Shown piece by piece: positions 12,632 to 14,089 of a DNA stretch of 14,089 nt. Below the pieces are notes generated by a model. It saw only the letters and a list, made by a program, of their open reading frames with translations, had not been told where the DNA came from and searched no databases. This DNA is from Chloroflexota bacterium (GTDB lineage Bacteria > Chloroflexota > UBA6077). The DNA lies in contig JAJZQR010000125.1 in the NCBI GenBank assembly GCA_021806765.1, positions 1 through 14,089 on the forward strand, in the 5' to 3' direction. The stretch's first letter is position 1; each line of letters starts with the position of its first letter. The position numbers were made by a program, and so were the translations under genes.

Positions 12632-13552
12632 TTAGGCGCCTGTGCTCGGTCCGGTAGAGCCGGGCATGGGCAGTCCGGCGGCGACGTTGGCGGCGATGAA
12701 ACGCTCTGCCTCCTGGGGGCTGAACCGCGGCAGGGGCGAGGCCACGTAATCCTCCATGACACCCCGAGCCTTCAGTATGACCTTGTAGCTGTGGGCCGCC
12801 GCCCGGCCCCGCAGCCGCGCCAGGGCATCCAGCCGGGCCTGGCAAGCCATCGTCGCCGCCACGTCCCCCTTCCGGCCGGCCGCTACCAGATCGACCAGTA
12901 GCTCCGGATAGACGTTGGCGTGGCCGGGAACCAGCCCCTGGGCACCGGACAGCATGGCGATGCCGGCGTAGGCCTGGTTACCCTCCAGCACCGCGAAGTC
13001 GGGATTCCGCAGCTTCGCCAGCAGAACCTGAACCTCCTGCCATTCCGGCCCACTGTCCTTGACGCCCGCGATGTTGGGCGCCTCGGATAGCCGGAGGGCC
13101 AGGTCGGCGTTGAAGGAGACGTGGGTGTTCTGCGGGATGTTGTACATCAGGATAGGAAGGTCCGAGGTCTCGGCCACCCGGCTGAAGTGGGCGAACAGTT
13201 CATCGCTGTTGTATCCACCGACGTAGTAGGGGGTGGTCACCACGTAGCCCTGGAGACCCCGTCCGGACAGGTTGCGGATCTCCTCGATGACCCGCGCGGT
13301 ACTGGTGTCCAGGGCCCCGGCGATGACTGGGACCCGACCCGCCGCGGCCTCTACCGTGGCATCGGCCAGCTCCGCCCGAACCGAGGGGCGGAGCATGGGG
13401 CCCTCGCCCAGGGACCCCAGGATGAAGATCCCGTCCACGCCACCTCGGATCATGAAGTCCACGTGGCGCCGAAGGGCGGGCTGATCTACCCGCTCGTCCG
13501 CCGTGAGTGGAGTGATCATGGGCACGATTACGCCGCTGAATCGGGAACTCAC
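12632..13552 (-). CDS. Dihydrodipicolinate synthase / N-acetylneuraminate lyase family aldolase, probably not true DapA
   Basis: This 306-residue TIM-barrel protein belongs to the class I pyruvate-dependent aldolases. The Schiff-base lysine is K165 (AGVKDSG) and the catalytic tyrosine Y137 (LMYNIP); Y110 corresponds to Tyr107 of E. coli DapA. The GTTGE motif of DapA reads GSLGE (46-50). The position of Arg138, which holds the aspartate-semialdehyde carboxylate in DapA, is N142 (NIPQNT). These changes argue for another aldehyde or keto acid, for example in sugar-acid or hydroxyproline-type breakdown, but the substrate is unknown. The GTG at 13552 has AAGGAG 9 nt upstream. No lysine pathway or sugar-acid genes are nearby. 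The heptad inverted repeat follows the stop. Confidence 0.88.
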   Translation of the reverse strand: MSSRFSGVIVPMITPLTADERVDQPALRRHVDFMIRGGVDGIFILGSLGEGPMLRPSVRAELADATVEAAAGRVPVIAGALDTSTARVIEEIRNLSGRGLQGYVVTTPYYVGGYNSDELFAHFSRVAETSDLPILMYNIPQNTHVSFNADLALRLSEAPNIAGVKDSGPEWQEVQVLLAKLRNPDFAVLEGNQAYAGIAMLSGAQGLVPGHANVYPELLVDLVAAGRKGDVAATMACQARLDALARLRGRAAAHSYKVILKARGVMEDYVASPLPRFSPQEAERFIAANVAAGLPMPGSTGPSTGA

Positions 13553-13640
13553 TTGTCGCTTCTCCTTACTCGATTAGCTGGTGGGGACACACGGCCGGCC
13601 TGCTCTCGCTGAAGGCCGCCGGGACCCCTGTTGGTCTCCC

Positions 13641-13646
13641 AGTATA
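13641..13646 (-). promoter_or_regulatory. Possible -10 box for the aldolase gene
   Basis: TATACT on the minus strand (13646-13641) is one mismatch from TATAAT and lies about 90 nt before the start codon. No convincing -35 hexamer is found at 16-18 nt, so this is tentative. Confidence 0.3.
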
Positions 13647-13797
13647 CCGCGCTTGAAACCGGCGCGTCGCCCTCCCGCGCGAACGATCACACTCAATCTG
13701 CCGGACGATTGCCGTAAGGGGTCATCACCTCGCAGCCAATCGAGCGCTCGGCTTCGATGCCTAAGCAGTTGGCCTGAGATCGCGTGCACAATCCGTC

Positions 13798-13874
13798 GTC
13801 ATGCCCGCCTTCGCGGGCATCCAGGGCCTTCTCCGCACGGTAGTGTCCTGGACCCCCGCTTTCGCGGGGGTGAC
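13798..13874. repeat. Composite inverted repeat of the GTCATnCCCGC type
   Basis: Two 8-bp perfect hairpins, atgcccgc / gcgggcat (13801-13820, loop cttc) and acccccgc / gcgggggt (13852-13871, loop tttc), face each other. The outer ends GTCA and TGAC and the inner CCAGG and CCTGG are also complementary. The 77-bp unit is therefore a nested palindrome. Very similar GTCATnCCCGC...GCGGGnATCCAG elements are widespread in unrelated bacteria (compare neisserial dRS3). Confidence 0.7.
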
Positions 13875-13918
13875 GAAGGGCAGACTATCTGGGGCCAGCT
13901 GCTTCGAGCGGAATCGCG

Positions 13919-13924
13919 TATAAT
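13919..13924 (+). promoter_or_regulatory. -10 box for tyrS
   Basis: A perfect TATAAT lies 35 nt before the tyrS GTG and 22 nt before its ribosome binding site. No good -35 hexamer is present 16-18 nt upstream. Transcription would start near 13931. Confidence 0.5.
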
Positions 13925-13958
13925 CTTCCCCACACAGCAAACCCTGGGAGTTGGCACC

Positions 13959-14089
13959 GTGGTAAACGTGTTGGACGTGCTGGTAGAGCGCGGCTTCGTC
14001 AAGGACGTCTCCGACGAGCAAGGGCTGCGCGCTGCCCTGGAGAGGCCTATCACCTTCTACATAGGATTCGACCCGACGGCCTCCAGTCT
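13959..14089 (+). CDS. tyrS: Tyrosyl-tRNA synthetase, N-terminal fragment (cut by window edge)
   Basis: TyrS charges tRNA-Tyr with tyrosine. Only the first 43 codons are inside the window. They translate to a typical N-terminus: VNVLDVLVERGFVKDVSD, then EQGLRAALERP and TFYIGFDPTASS, the last being the first strand of the Rossmann catalytic domain with the tyrosine-pocket GFDPTA motif. The HIGH-like motif should follow just beyond the edge. The GTG at 13959 has GGGAG 8 nt upstream and a perfect TATAAT before that. It is divergent from the aldolase gene. Confidence 0.88.
   Translation, partial: MVNVLDVLVERGFVKDVSDEQGLRAALERPITFYIGFDPTASS

Larger units (their letters stand above)
13553..13958. 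other. Divergent intergenic region between the aldolase gene and tyrS
   Basis: These 406 nt hold the possible aldolase promoter (near 13641), a 10-bp palindrome (cgagcgctcg, 13741-13750), the composite inverted repeat at 13798-13874 and the tyrS promoter. No credible gene is seen in the rest; the minus-strand frames crossing it are translations of the repeat. Confidence 0.5.

Noticed and set aside
13761..14053. Minus-strand frames of 84-86 codons at the right edge
   Set aside because: They translate the composite repeat and run antisense to tyrS; phrases like PAKAGVQ and PPRKRGS are the usual translations of this repeat.

Overview
The window is GC-rich, gene-dense bacterial DNA. All but two of its genes lie on the minus strand. 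GTG starts occur beside strong GGAGG-type ribosome binding sites. An exported Pro/Thr-rich protein, long-form SerA, a divergent SucCD pair and many intergenic palindromes suggest an uncultured Chloroflexota-like bacterium. That placement is an inference from style, with no marker gene to test it. I see no rRNA, tRNA, CRISPR array, transposase or phage gene, so this looks like ordinary chromosome. Its unusual content is in the intergenic DNA.

Positions 1-5150 hold a minus-strand run: sucC, sucD, a gamma-carbonic anhydrase-like protein and a fused NDP-forming acyl-CoA synthetase. Three of these four genes encode CoA-ligase polypeptides that can couple thioester cleavage to ATP synthesis, or the reverse. 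A good promoter (5095-5124) and a structured leader of about 130 nt precede sucC. Positions 5150-6830 hold a divergent single-domain GAF gene, a small hypothetical gene, and two clusters of palindromic elements. A pair of DnaA-box-like sites lies upstream of the GAF gene.

Positions 6824-9950 hold an HD-domain hydrolase gene 15 nt downstream of a gene for a membrane-anchored Pro/Thr-rich protein. Upstream of both is serA, which has a near-consensus sigma-70 promoter at 9920-9948 and a strong inverted repeat after its stop. Positions 9967-13552 hold nicotinamidase directly coupled to clpS, then an unrecognised protein with a C-terminal Cys cluster, a DinB-fold protein, and a dihydrodipicolinate-synthase-family protein that lacks the substrate-binding Arg of true DapA. 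At the right edge the 5' end of tyrS starts on the plus strand behind a perfect TATAAT box.

The most distinctive feature is a dense set of short palindromic elements. They fall into at least four sorts: heptad arrays of GGACTGA built as inverted pairs (two sites), GTAG-headed REP-like hairpins (several sites, some as facing pairs resembling REPINs), a 25-nt GTGACG palindrome (two copies), and a composite of the GTCATnCCCGC type. One heptad array runs into the 3' end of sucC and supplies its last codons and stop. I found no convincing new multi-gene system. The best leads are the repeat families, the Cys-cluster protein, the sucC leader and the pncA-clpS coupling.
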